Source: Multifurca ochricompacta
Lineage: Eukaryota > Basidiomycota > Agaricomycetes > Russulales > Russulaceae
Assembly: GCA_022496185.1 (NCBI GenBank)
Contig: WTXG01000010.1
Span: 62,001-126,000 of the forward strand
DNA length: 64,000 bases
Direction: 5' to 3'
Below the pieces are notes generated by a model. The model had not been told where the DNA came from. It saw only the letters and a list, made by a program, of their open reading frames with translations, and did no database searches. A program made the position numbers and the translations under genes. This document shows, in pieces, positions 24,253 to 35,850 of this stretch. How positions within the stretch are numbered: the stretch's first letter is position 1; the number at the start of each line of letters is the position of its first letter.

Positions 24253-25405
24253 ATTCTCGTTAATAAATAAATTTAAAAAAAAAAAAAAAGGTTGACACGC
24301 ACGACTATCCCCTCCCCCGGCCCTTGTTTCGGGTAACTCTGATTATCTAACACAAACGAACTTATGGGCCACCTGCTGCTCCCGCCGCTTGTTGCTCTGC
24401 TCATTTAGATCAGCAGCAGTACAAGTCAAAAAAAAAAAGATTCTTCCAACTTACATTGTGTCTTTATCACCTCTTTTTTTTTTTTTTGAATGATGTGGTT
24501 TGACGGGTACGAAATTGACAAACAACGGCCAACACAAATTAGCCCGATCCTCTGAGAGAGAGAGAAAGACAAACCTGGCGCACACCTAACTTTTAAACAA
24601 ATAGCGCGCCCGGGACCTATCCCATACACAAGAGGCCACTGGCGTTTGTCATTCGTCTGTCCCCCCCCCAGCCCAAGATATACAACCGACGAAGAAGACA
24701 ACCCGATCAGGTTGGAAAGGGATAGATGATATGGTCTGATGAAGGTCAAACAACAACAAAAAAGAGCATGCATACGGAACTCCAACATACCCCAGCTCTA
24801 TTATCCCCCTCGGTCATGAAAAGTCACTGAGTGGGGGGGGGGGGATTAATAACTTTAGTGGCCACACCCGGGCCGGTCACACACACACACTCACACAACC
24901 ACACCTTTGAACCCCAAAGTACAATGCTCATAGACCACCAAAAATTAGGTAGAGTACCAACGTCAACCGCATTTGCCTCGCGGCTCACGCGGTATTAAAA
25001 TTTTTTTTAAATTTTAAATTTTAAATTGCGTGAATTAGGTGGGCTACTGCCTAGCCTAGCCTATGTAACTACTAGCCCAAGGAGAGACAATATGCTAAAT
25101 TAGTAGTGCTAATAGAAAAACCGGATCTCACGTGACCTGTGATTAACAAACACCACCAAAGAGGGTAATCAGACCCCAGACGAGATGGATGCACCTCGCA
25201 TCCACATCACATCCACGAGGATCAACCGGACTTGTCTAAAACTCAAGATACGACAAAGTACTAAGAGATCCATGACTAGGGTGCAGTCGGAGCACATCAT
25301 CATTTCCAACAAAAAGTTTTTTTGTTTTTTATATATCACAGTTACCGGCCACCACCAGCGCAGATGATCCTTTAAATCGAAAGTTGTGTAAAATGGGACA
25401 CCGTC

Positions 25406-25436
25406 CTTGCTTTGCTTTGCTTTGCTTTGCTTTGCT
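25406..25436. repeat. (TTTGC)n microsatellite
   Basis: Six tandem pentamers in otherwise unremarkable intergenic DNA. Confidence 0.85.
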
Positions 25437-26323
25437 TCGGAATTTTTGAAGAAGGGAGACTTTCTTGCAAGGTCAAAAACATAGGAAAGGCATGCGTGAT
25501 TCATGCAAGATTTAGGTGCATGGTAGTGGTGAAGGCAAGGCAAAAAAAAGAATGTTTTTTAATTTCGCGTGAGGTTCAGGGGTTCCACTTTCTATCGACT
25601 CTTTTGAAGCTTTGCTTGACTTGATGAGTGGAGCGTAGCTACCCAACGAAGGTATGAACAATCACACACACTAGTACTAGTGCACATTGATAGCCTTATA
25701 GCCTTAGCCCTAGATGATGGCGAGACGTTACCGTTGGATCTCCGAGTGATAGAGCTCAAGTCTCCACAATTGCTCATTGGGTTACTCACAGGCAAGACGC
25801 ATCGCTTCAGAATTATTTACACATGTGCCTCGTAACGCCCACTGGCACTTGTCCCTTCAGCGACTCACTAATTTATTTTAAATTTAATAAACACCGATCT
25901 ACGCGATTCATCTTTATTTGTTTAGAAAATGAAATGGGGGGGCTCGAGCTATTGGACCCTTTTTTTTTTTTTTTAACATCATACAGATACAGAGCAGACA
26001 TGGCATTTGTACAGGATACGGTTCTCTCGAGATCCCGGGTCTTTAATTCAGTTGTACCGGATACGGATACATTGAATATATACATATGATTCTAATTCTA
26101 GCTAGCACACCGGCGTTCCTTTGTCTTTTCAGTGTCTTCTATTAAAACTATGGTGACTGTCGTGTCGTCGATTGCCAAGAAGTGATCGTCGACAAGTTCA
26201 AATGACAACTAAACACGACGGTGCGGTTCAGTTAAATTTAATTTAATAATTTAATTACTGCTCTGATAGCAGATTATCTTATCTTATCTTGACAATCTGA
26301 ACAAGGGGTAGGCGGAGGCGGTG

Positions 26324-28380
26324 ATGGGGCCCAGCACCACTCTGATGTCTGACGTCATGTCCTTGTCCACTTCCATCACTCTTCTCTGCCTCGCTGTCGA
26401 CGATGAAAACGATCCTATTGGCGATTTATTTTATGTTAAAGTCTACTCGGGTCAATATGTCTCATACCTCCAAAAAAATATCAAGGCCATTAAGACTCCA
26501 GAGTTGGATCACCTCGACGCGAACGAGCTCACTTGCTGGAAGTTATTGACCCGACAGCCCGTTGGTGATACAGAAGAAGAGTTGGATAATCTGTATAGAT
26601 TGATCAAGGGCAATAGGTTTCCTTCCCTGAGATCTGTTGAAACAAACCAAGGGAATGGGGTTGTTAGATCCCTCCATCCCTACAAACGGTTATCTGAGTG
26701 CTGGAAATCTGACCCCTATGAGGGTGATTTGCATCTCATTGTGCAAGTACCATGTATGGTCATTATTGGATTTCCATATACATCTTTGATGAACGATTGA
26801 ATCATTCAGCTATTGAGGAGAGGGTGAGGAAGAAGCAGAAACTCGAAATAGTAGATGATTCTCCAACGTTGCCACTTACATTTGGAAATGGTGAGTAATT
26901 TGTTGACACACACATACATCCCGTGTTCCACAATTCCCTTTTATTTTCGAATTTAGTTCAGGATCTTGATGTTCGGCGAGCCCTTGAGAGCCCACCTCCC
27001 TCTTTAGGGGCAACTATGCCTGCTTTTATTCAGGAACAGAAGAGCAGGCCGGTTCTCAATGGGCGCCCGATCAAGCAGTTTGGTCCCCCAATTGGACTTT
27101 TCCATCCTGTTTTCAACTCGTTTCAGGCAGCCATGAAGAGCAAGGAACGGATTCGATTTGACAGACAGGCACATTCAAATCTCAGGGGCCTTCTTACTTC
27201 CTTTTCCAACTTTTATGACACCGATTCGGCGCGTGTGCAAGTGATCAACACCTTTTTAAATGCACTCCTTGGTTCCTCCTTCACATCCACTTGGGTTACA
27301 TATACTAGAATTAAAGCCGCTGGAGTGATAATTCATCCTTCTTGCAACTCGTATGCCCATTTGGTAATAGAAGAAGTCGAGAATGAGATCGGGGATGGCA
27401 ATGCAGATCCCTACATTCGAGCCAGTTTGTCCTATCGGCGTTATTGGGCACAAGAATCTCGTGCGTTTAGTTATTAGAATGTTCATTTTTCATACTAATG
27501 ATGTCTATTAGATGATGTCTTCAGAAGGTGTTCCTATTGCCCAAGCTTCATCATGGCCATAGCTGGTCCATGGATGTGCATTGCTGGTGGCATTTACCTT
27601 GAGAAGGCAATTGTGCAACCTTTGACTGATTACATCTGGCTGGGTAGTGATGCTTTCAAAGAACAACGCTTTCATTCCACCTTGAGATTGTTTGCTGCCT
27701 TAAAGTCTGCCATCTCCTCCCTCCGAGACTACTATGAAAGCCTGGATCCCTCCAATGTCATTCCCAGAGACTTGCAGTACTCATTTCCATTCATTAAAAA
27801 TTATGGGTCACAGTCTTTCAAGTATTTGGCACCACTTGCTGACTATCGTACCGGGAAGCTTGTGTACAAGGCTGTACTTCATGGCTCTGACCAGCTCATT
27901 GTAGTCAAGTTTGTGTCAACATACAATGCGGAGGCACATCGACTTTTGGCCACCCATCAACTTGCACCTATCTTGCACTTTGCTGGCACAGAGGACATCC
28001 AAAGGACCCAATATGGCGAGCGATTCATGGTCATCATGGATTTTGTTGATGGGTCTGAACCAAAGGAAGGCCCACTTTCAATTGAACAATATGGACAAGT
28101 GAACCAAGCTGTGCAATTACTCCATCAGCAAAATTTTGTGTTTGGAGACCTTAGGACATCTAACCTATTGATCAGTAGTGGTGAGAAGAAGATGATGATG
28201 TTAATTGACTTTGACTGGTGTGGGAAAGCAGATGAATCGGTGTATCCCTCGACGCTGAATACAGATTCGGGTATCCAGTGGCCTGATGAGGTGTGGCCAG
28301 GTGAGGTGATGAAAAAGGAGCATGATGTGACCATGTTGGAACGACTGCGGCCTGTTGTCCCGCATGCTGGTGTAATCTGA
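26324..28380 (+). CDS. Crinkler (CRN)-type protein with C-terminal kinase-like domain
   Basis: Four exons (26324-26753, 26810-26890, 26957-27460, 27512-28380) give 627 residues with no break. Residues about 10-150 match the Crinkler N-terminal domain: SITLLCLAVDD, a ubiquitin-like fold with LQKNIKAIKTPELDHLDANE, LTCWKL, then the closing PYKRLSECW and LHLIVQVP. The middle is alpha-helical and unassigned. The last 250 residues are a protein-kinase-like fold: VVKFVSTYNAEAHRLL (possible beta3 Lys and helix C), FMVIMDFVDG, a catalytic loop FGDLRTSNLLI (HRD replaced by FGD, Asn kept) and LIDFDWCG (DFD in place of DFG). CRN-kinase fusions occur in oomycetes and some fungi. No signal peptide is seen; secretion, if any, would be non-classical, and a nuclear or self/non-self role is equally possible. 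It sits alone in gene-poor DNA. GTG at 26321 precedes the ATG. Confidence 0.85.
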
Positions 28381-31300
28381 ACCGTGTATCATAGTTGTAG
28401 AACCTTTTCACTTATCACGATGTCTTTGCAATTAGCCTATGATTCTAGCGAGAAGAGCAGAGAGATGGATCATCCATCTTCATCTTGTAACTGGAGAGGG
28501 CTGAGTTTTCTTGATTTGTTAACAGACAGAGAATGGGATACTGTCATTATTGAAACGCAGGATTTTTTTTGTGTATATATACACTCGTGATCAGTATACG
28601 AATGAATTTCAAAGAACTCCAAGTTGAATGGGTAGTCAATGAGGGGAGGGAAAGCGATAATAATAGCGGGACTGTAGGCAAGAAATGTAGTGAAAATGGT
28701 AGTAAGGGCGCAGACAGACAATAGCAAGTATCAGAAGCGAAAGGAGGAAAGTAAATGGAGTGACGGATGGTAGTTATGGACGACGCACGACAAATGGATC
28801 AATTGTTCTCGAGACCAAGGTCAGGCAGGAGGAGGCAGGGAGGGGAGGGGAGGGGAGGGGGGAAGTTGGCGTCGTAGCCATCACGGATTTGAGAGTGTTG
28901 ATAGGCGAGCGGGCGACATATACAAAGCAAGCAGTTCTTGCTACATGACCTTCGTACTCGATTATTTCTGCGTGGCGTAGTTTGAAGCCAAATGCCAAAT
29001 GCTACTTTACTATTATTTCAAAGTTTAAAAATAAAAAGGCTAAATTAACGCCAACAATGGGTTCGAGCACCGTTTTTGAAGGGTGAATCGTCATCCTTCA
29101 AGTTATCCTTTTTGACCATGTGCGCTCATCAGCTACCTTCGAGACTCGAGACTTTTGCTCTCTCTTAGTTCTCTTATAGTGTGTACTCATACCCCAAAGG
29201 CCGTATCGTGCAAAGTCAGGCGACTTCTGACAGATATATTTTAAGTCATTATTGTATGGCTAATGCCAAACTAGTATTGCCTCGGCTCTTGTCACGTTCG
29301 AAGCTCTTTTCGTTGAGGATGTTATAGAGTTGGTGGAGTTGAAAGGAAAAAGGAAAAAGGAAAAAGATAGCACCTGTTATGGTTCTTGTATGACGACATG
29401 TTAAAGGTGCTACCTCTTTTTTTCTTTTCAACTCCAACAACTCCACAATTCAATAACATCCTCAACTTTCTCTAGCTTGTATTTAAACACTATGGATTCA
29501 CTTGTATTCGATATTCTTGAGCTTTTGTGCTTTACTTAGCTCTTTGACCCAGGAATTCACTCGTTTTCTCTCTAAACATCTAACCACCCAAACTGAACTT
29601 CTTTGACACTAAAAAAAAAAAAAAATCATGCAGATAAGATAAGAGCACCCGTGTCTACATTGGGTGTCCCTAGCCAGAAAGGTGGTAGTGGTAAGATCCT
29701 TGGAGGAGGGACTAAAAAAAAAAAATACAGGGTCACGTGCACTTCTTTTTACTACGCTCGTCGTCTGATAGTTTCGTTTCGATAGCTACAACGACGTTCT
29801 TGACACAGGACTGCCGAGGTCACAAGGAGCTCAAAGTCCAAGGGGAGACTAGAGCTGTTATGATCTCTTGTATGATGACATGTATAAACGGTGGTGCTGT
29901 TACGTTCGAAGCTCGTTCGTTCAAGACCAAGTCAAGAGTTATAAGGAACAAGGACTTAGCGGCACTACGCCTATGCATGCCTGTCGACATGGACATAAAA
30001 TTCGAAAAGACATTGGTGTGCGGTCACACCACCCCTTCCTTCCAAAACCAAAAAGTGTTTGTTTCGTTACAACCTCGTTGTAAGAATAGCTTGCGTCACC
30101 ACTTCTTGCTGAACCCGTTTGCTCTCTCCTTCATTAAATATTCTGATAATAGAGTTTTGGACAGATGCTGATATGGTACAAGTGGGAAGAAGCCAGAGTA
30201 CTTAGCAATTGGCCATAATTCGGGTAGATGGTATAGAGTACAACATTGTGTCAACGTTGCTCTGGCGTGACCACGGAAATCATTTGGCAAGATTATCTGC
30301 AGCGGTCCTTCCCTTTGTACGGGTTTCATACGTACGTACGGCGTCAGGCTTTCGTATCAGCGTGGCCAAAGTATGTGTAAAAGGGCCTCATGTCTCGTAC
30401 TAACTCTTGAAGGCTTGGATAGAGAGATCAAGTATTATGCTATAGGAATACATTAGTAAGAACGAAAACACCGTCTGCAGGCAAAAAAAAAAAAAAACCG
30501 AAATAACCAGAGTGGCATGCATCTCATCACCATATAGAGTCGCGCCAGAATGTGGTCACGGGGTGGTTTTTGGGATTTACCTGTCCTCGCCCTTCGCGTA
30601 CTAGCGGAAATGTTGGATGATTGCCTGAAACACTTTCGTGGTTTCCACAATCTAAGTGACAGACAGGAAGAAGCGTCATTAATATACCCCTTTACCTCTA
30701 ATTGTTTTTCTTGGCGGATTGGATGGCCGCGTTAGAGCTTGAACGGGGTCGTGAGTCTATCTTAAAGGAACTGAGCGAGTTGAGATTCTGAGCGTGTGCA
30801 GAACGACGTTCTGTTGTTTTTTTTCTTTGTTTTGGTCCTTACCAAGGGACATTTATAAGACAGCCCCCTAGGGATATCCCATTGATTTTTCATCGGTTGC
30901 TCCGAAAGTGATGCTAGCGTTTGGCCATTCCGAATTGAATTTGGAAAGTGGTGACGCATAACAACAGTCTTGTCTCTCCATAAAAAATAAAAGCCTGGGG
31001 GGGTAATCCAGCTACGTCTAAACGAGCTATTTAGAAGCCGAAGCCGAAGCAAATTAGCATGAGTACTAAAGTGCTCTCTAGTCGTGTTTTGTAGTGTTAT
31101 TAGCGCGCTAGTCCGTATTTTTTTCTTTTATATCCCGGAGGTCAGGAACTAAGACCGACCAGGCCGGCTAACTAAAAGTTATATGGGTGTTTTTGGGCAT
31201 CTTTTCTAATTTGCTGTTCCAACAAGTTCCGGCCCTCAAACTGGACTACATCTGCTACATGGTCCGACTTTTTGAGTGTCATCTCGTGGTCCATGGGGTT

Positions 31301-33068
31301 GAGTTGTCTGCACTCTCTGGTTTGAACGCAGTTCATGTGTGCTGTAGATATTCCAGTCACATTGTAAGCGTCTGTTAATCTTGTCGTCTAGTCTATGCAT
31401 CCTGCGTTGGCTGATGAAACTGTTCGTCTTTGTTACATCATTGGGCCGTAACGCAAACGATTTCCTTATCAGGTCATCGATGCTTCATTGTTAAAGGAGT
31501 GATGCATCGGAAGTGAGTTATTTAGTGTTTCGATTCATTGTATACGTTCATCGCGATCCGAGGGCCAGGTGTTTTGACTTTTGCTTCTCAGGGGCAAGAC
31601 TGGTCCTTAGTGTTGTGGCTGCATAGTGATGGAGCTCAAGGAGAGTATCCTAATAGCACTACCACCGAGTGGGAACAAGACGAGCAAAGCAAGAAATGGA
31701 AGCTGAAGACGAAGACGAAATCTCGAATTCTCGTAATGAGACGGTGATAATGAACGCAATGTTTAAATGCATCAATTGAAGTCGGGAGGGGATTGGTTAA
31801 AGTTGGGAAGCGAGCAAAGCACATAGGGACAAAGTCGCAATGGCAATGACTTTATTCTTTATTATTCTTTCTTTGGCATCAAGAGAGATATTCCGTAAAA
31901 TCGGAGGGAAAAGAAGCGACAAGTGACACAAGTATGACAGCATTCTACAAGTCAAATTAAATATTTAGAAGCCCCAGAACAACCAAAAGTACAAGGCATT
32001 GAAGACGGGGTGTATGTCCGTCCGTCCGTCCATGTGCTGAATCATGATGCTATCGCACTCCCTGTTGAGGTATGAGATGGTAGCATTGCGATGGCGCCAT
32101 TTGGTGATGTCCAATCACGGACAAAAGCTCTCAGAACTACAATGACAATGACAATGACAATTAAAGAAGACGTCAGCTGAATTGTGGTTTGCGAATTCTG
32201 CAAGTATTTGGATCAAGGCGGGGGACGGCACGGGGCAAAGTAGGATCTGTGCCACTTGCTTGGATATCGATCTGGTCATTAATCACAGAAACATCACGAA
32301 TGTACAAGGACGGAGAGCTCGTACGTGAGAACGGAGATATCATTTTTTTTTACTTCCGCTGGGACCAAAAAGAGGAGAACAAAGGGGATGCCGATAATGG
32401 CAGTCGGCAGTCGGCAGTCATGAACTGAGGTGATCACGAACCCCGACTTCAGGAGATACAATACATGTATTAGAGAGAAGATGAGAAGACGTTGAAGAAT
32501 AAGATAACGGTCCGCGGTAATTCGGTTGCATATATTGCACACAGGTACAAAAGTCGAAGAAGCTCATTATGGCCGATCTGAGAACAAAAAGAAAGTGAGA
32601 GAATGAGAGTCAATGCTGCAAAGTAGGAAACGGAGGCGAAGCGAATACGAAAGGAGAGTTGAGTACACAATAAGCAACAACTTATTCGGTGGCGAGTAAG
32701 GTGGCATGGACATGGACATGGGACATGGGACATGGGGTTGTTGATTATTATTTGGTTACCTACACACCCACGGAGTTTGTTTTTGTTTTGTTTTTTTAAA
32801 AAAAAACAACAACAATGAGGATGACAATATTGATGAATGAAGAATGAATTATGACGGAACAAAAAAACAACAATAAAAATGGGTCTATAATACTTTAAGG
32901 TCAGGTCAGGTTACTTCACTTCTTCCCTACCCTACCCATCTCATAGATTTCCTCTTTTTTTTCTTACATATACATATACATATCCTCCTCACTCAACTTG
33001 ACCAAGAGCAAGCCTCTGGTAGACTGCTTTACCCTTGCCTTGCAACGACGACCCTTTACTCTGAGTCA
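28381..33068. other. Gene-poor 4.7 kb with diverged repeats
   Basis: No supported gene. Contents seen: a GGGGA array at 28836-28862, an imperfect long inverted repeat at about 29310-29465, related sequence again at about 29850-29925, a CAATGA hexamer run at 32143-32160 and a GGACATGGGACATG repeat at 32708-32735. ORFs are short and unlike known families. Confidence 0.5.
29310..29465. repeat. Imperfect long inverted repeat, possible MITE relic
   Basis: The left arm, from GAGGATGTTATAGAGTTGG through GGAGTTGAAAGG to AGCACC, is mirrored by the right arm (GGTGCTACCTC through CAACTCCACAATT to AACATCCTCAAC). The centre is a shorter spacer with TGTATGACGACATG. Diverged pieces of the same unit recur at about 29850-29925. 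No transposase ORF is present. Confidence 0.6.
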
Positions 33069-34999
33069 TGTCCTCTCGTGCGTACCATTCCAGCTTATAC
33101 AACCTTTCGGGCCTTTCACTTATCCTCTTGGTCTAGTCCTTACGAATTACAGTTTCTTATCGCCATTGAAACGTCAGCGCGCTGTGCGTAACCGCGCAGC
33201 CGCAGTTCCTACCCCCTCAAATGTACCAACCCTCTCCCCGTCCTTCCTGAACTCTCTGGAGAGCAAGAACTACCCCACCTTCTTCCAACTCACTCTCGCC
33301 ACCTTCACCCTCCTCTCGGCTTGCCTATCCTAACGAAAAGCGCTTCAGTCGCTACGGCAGAGACGAGTTTTCTTTCCTAGACGGATTTCACCTCGACCGC
33401 GATTTTCTTACTGCTGCACCTCGTGCTGCACCCAATCCTCCGTCGTCCTCTGCAAATTCCATACCCCAGTCCGTACGCTTGAGCGCGTTTGATATCCTTA
33501 TCGACGCTGGTGCGTCCGAGCCGGCCTCACCCACCTTTGAAACACCCGTCGCAACCAGCACTCCTCCGCCCACTCGTCCCTGCGACCTACGGCTTCAGTC
33601 TCCACCCCGGTCACGCTCTCCCACTCCGTCTCTCACCAGCATGTCTGCCTGCTCTAGTAATACCGACATTCCGACAACGCCTTTCACGTCCGACGATGAA
33701 TGGCCGGGCCTCCAGATTCCTCAGAAAGCCATCTCTCCTCCTCGTGTATTAATACGCCCGCTTGTTATTGTCAAGTCAACACCGTCGATTCTTTGTCGCG
33801 ATATAAACACTGCGGATACTTTCGAGTTCACACTCGCACCCTTCTCCTCACCGCTTGGTTTGGAAGATGAGGAACAAGAAGTTGTAGTGGTGGATGAAGC
33901 CGAGGATGACATGTCATGGTATGCACGCGAGTGAGTCAAATCGTGTCTCTCCCCTCTCCACGTTCTCCATCAAGTATGGTAGTCTTCCCCAACGACACAC
34001 TCCTTCCACCATCTCGCGGGTCGAGCTCAAATTCGGACCGGCGATTCGCCCGCAGCCGGATGAGCAAGCCCCTTCCCGCTCTCCCGCGCTCGCCTGGACC
34101 AAGTTCTCAGTTAGACCCAACCTTTCCTCGGTATAACAAGTCCCGCCGCCCCTACGCCCACCTATTCCCAATTACTCGCCGCCCCCACCTCCGATGACTA
34201 CGACCTCCACACGTAAGCCTCTCACTATTACCGTCCCCCGCGCTCCCCACGCACACCCCTCCCATCTGTGTCTCTGACATCCTCGATGATATCGACTCCT
34301 GGTCCTTCGCCACCCCATTCGCCAGTAGCAGTATTAGCAACTGCAACAGCGCAACACTGCTCTCTCCCCACGTGTTCCCCAAGCCCGGATCAAGGCATTC
34401 TCCGAGTACGACCCGATGGATCTGATCGTGGATTATGCTCTTGAACTCTGCACCCATAGCCCTGACGGAGGAGGATGAACATGATGACGACAAGGACAAG
34501 GACGATGGGAAGAAGCCATTGGACGACGGACGAAGAAAGCTCCGTTCTCGCTGGTCATGCTCACTCTTGCCACACTTGCTGCAGCCCCTCTGCTACTAGT
34601 ACTACTGCTTCACCACCACGACGCCCACTTCAGCCTCTTCCCGCCTTCGCTTCCACCTTGGTTCGGTTGCCCGGCGTGTAGCACGCGCACGACGGGACGC
34701 GGTGGCAGTGGCGTCGTCTAAGAAAACGCAATGCGCGCACTTTGAGCAGCGAGTCAACGAGCAGCGCTTCTTCTTCCTTCTTCGTCGTCATCGTCGTCGT
34801 CCGCTTCCTCTTCCGCTTCATCCTGTATGGACATTAACAACAACAGCGCCAGGAAGAGCCAGCGCATGGTTGGGGGAGAGAACGGCGCATGCTCTGAGGT
34901 GGAGCCATCGAAAATTGTGCCTGTTCAGGCATACGTCGAAAGCCCATACCCCTCGAACTCTTTTTACGGTAGGGGGGGGAGCCCGCCCGCTCATACATG
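33069..34999 (+). pseudogene. Frame-broken Ser/Pro-rich membrane protein gene, family unknown
   Basis: Protein-like sequence jumps between all three plus frames. The best segment (about 33300-33930) reads LAYPNEKRFSRYGRDEFSFL, a long Ser/Pro-rich part and DDMSWYAR, then joins through a 44-nt intron (GTGAGT..CAAG) to MVVFPNDTLLPP and KPLPALPRSPG. Later pieces in other frames look equally coding: SDILDDIDSWSFATPF (about 34275), RIKAFSEYDPMDLIVDYAL (about 34390), a membrane helix LVMLTLATLAAAPLLLVLLL (about 34550), a Ser-run tail and KIVPVQAYVESPYPSN (about 34920). Several one-base indels, many at C-runs or polyS codons, are needed to connect them. Either a decayed gene or poor sequence. The start is not defined. 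A single C-terminal membrane helix and long disordered outer or cytosolic part are all that can be said of function. Confidence 0.5.
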
Positions 35000-35850
35000 A
35001 CTTTTTTTTGAGAAAACGAATCCTTTCAACGACCTTGATGCACATCTTTGTTTTTTTTTTTTTTGGTTTGGGTTTTTGAACCCCGTCATCTTTTTTTTTT
35101 TTTTTGTATCATGGTCGTGGTTTTCCCCCTCTCATTCCCACTCTCCAAGAAGACATTGAGACTGATAACGCAGATTGTATTTATAAAGTTGTTATATTTT
35201 TTCTTTTCTTTTTTCTTTCTCTTATCTCTCTACTTTAAAAATTGGTCGCTTAGTTTTGTGGTTAGTGGCGACAGTGGTGGTAGTTGATGATACTAATTAC
35301 ACATACAACATAACACACCCACTACCCCACGTACTCACTCACACACTCGAACTGTCCTCTATCCATTGTAGCGCCCCCTCCCTCCCCAGTGCATATGAAT
35401 GTCGCTCCTTTGTACATTTTTTTCTTTTAAAAAAAAACCTGTTCCATTCTTTTTGGTTCTTGTTCTTTTTTTGTTTTTTTATATCTAATCGAAATATATT
35501 CGAATTAATATAAAATACTTAAAAAACATTATGTCAGCATGAAAGGGGGGGGGGGGCATAGGACTATTTTCTCAACTCAACTCAACTCAAACAACTGCTC
35601 ATCGTACTTGACCTGTGCTAGATCGGAGGTTTCGTGGGCATGTAGTGGAGGATTAAACCAATGCAGTGGATATGAATATGTATATATATATAAAATGTAT
35701 GTGGAGTTGGTATACTGTGCCGTGCCGTGCGTTTATACTTGCTTGCTATATAGTATTTTTTTTTTTTTTCCCCCACTGTTACCCCCCCCCCCCCCCTGCG
35801 GCGACCACCACTCCTGCTGGCTAGTTCTACTATGCTCTAATTCAATAAGC
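35000..35850. other. Intergenic, T-rich
   Basis: Convergent gene ends flank it. Many T-runs (35050, 35090, 35200, 35755), G-run at 35545 and C-run at 35785. Nothing else seen. Confidence 0.5.

Larger units (their letters stand above)
23371..26323. other. Gene-poor, low-complexity stretch
   Basis: No supported gene in about 3 kb. Contains T-runs (23420-23450, 23560-23583), a TATATA cluster at 23665-23717, a long CTC/CTT tract (24143-24252), G-runs (23722, 24035, 24830), AAATTT repeats at 25000-25030 and a TTTGC pentamer array (25406-25436). Short ORFs on both strands show no family resemblance. Confidence 0.5.

Noticed and set aside
25406..25436. Short direct repeats as a possible CRISPR
   Set aside because: Tandem pentamers without spacers; the window is eukaryotic.
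29040..29080. GGTTCGAGC resembling a tRNA T-loop
   Set aside because: No anticodon stem or acceptor pairing could be found around it.
34475..34681. ORF with Thr/Ser-rich sequence at 34.5 kb as a separate gene
   Set aside because: It overlaps a better membrane-helix frame of the broken gene and has no start context of its own.
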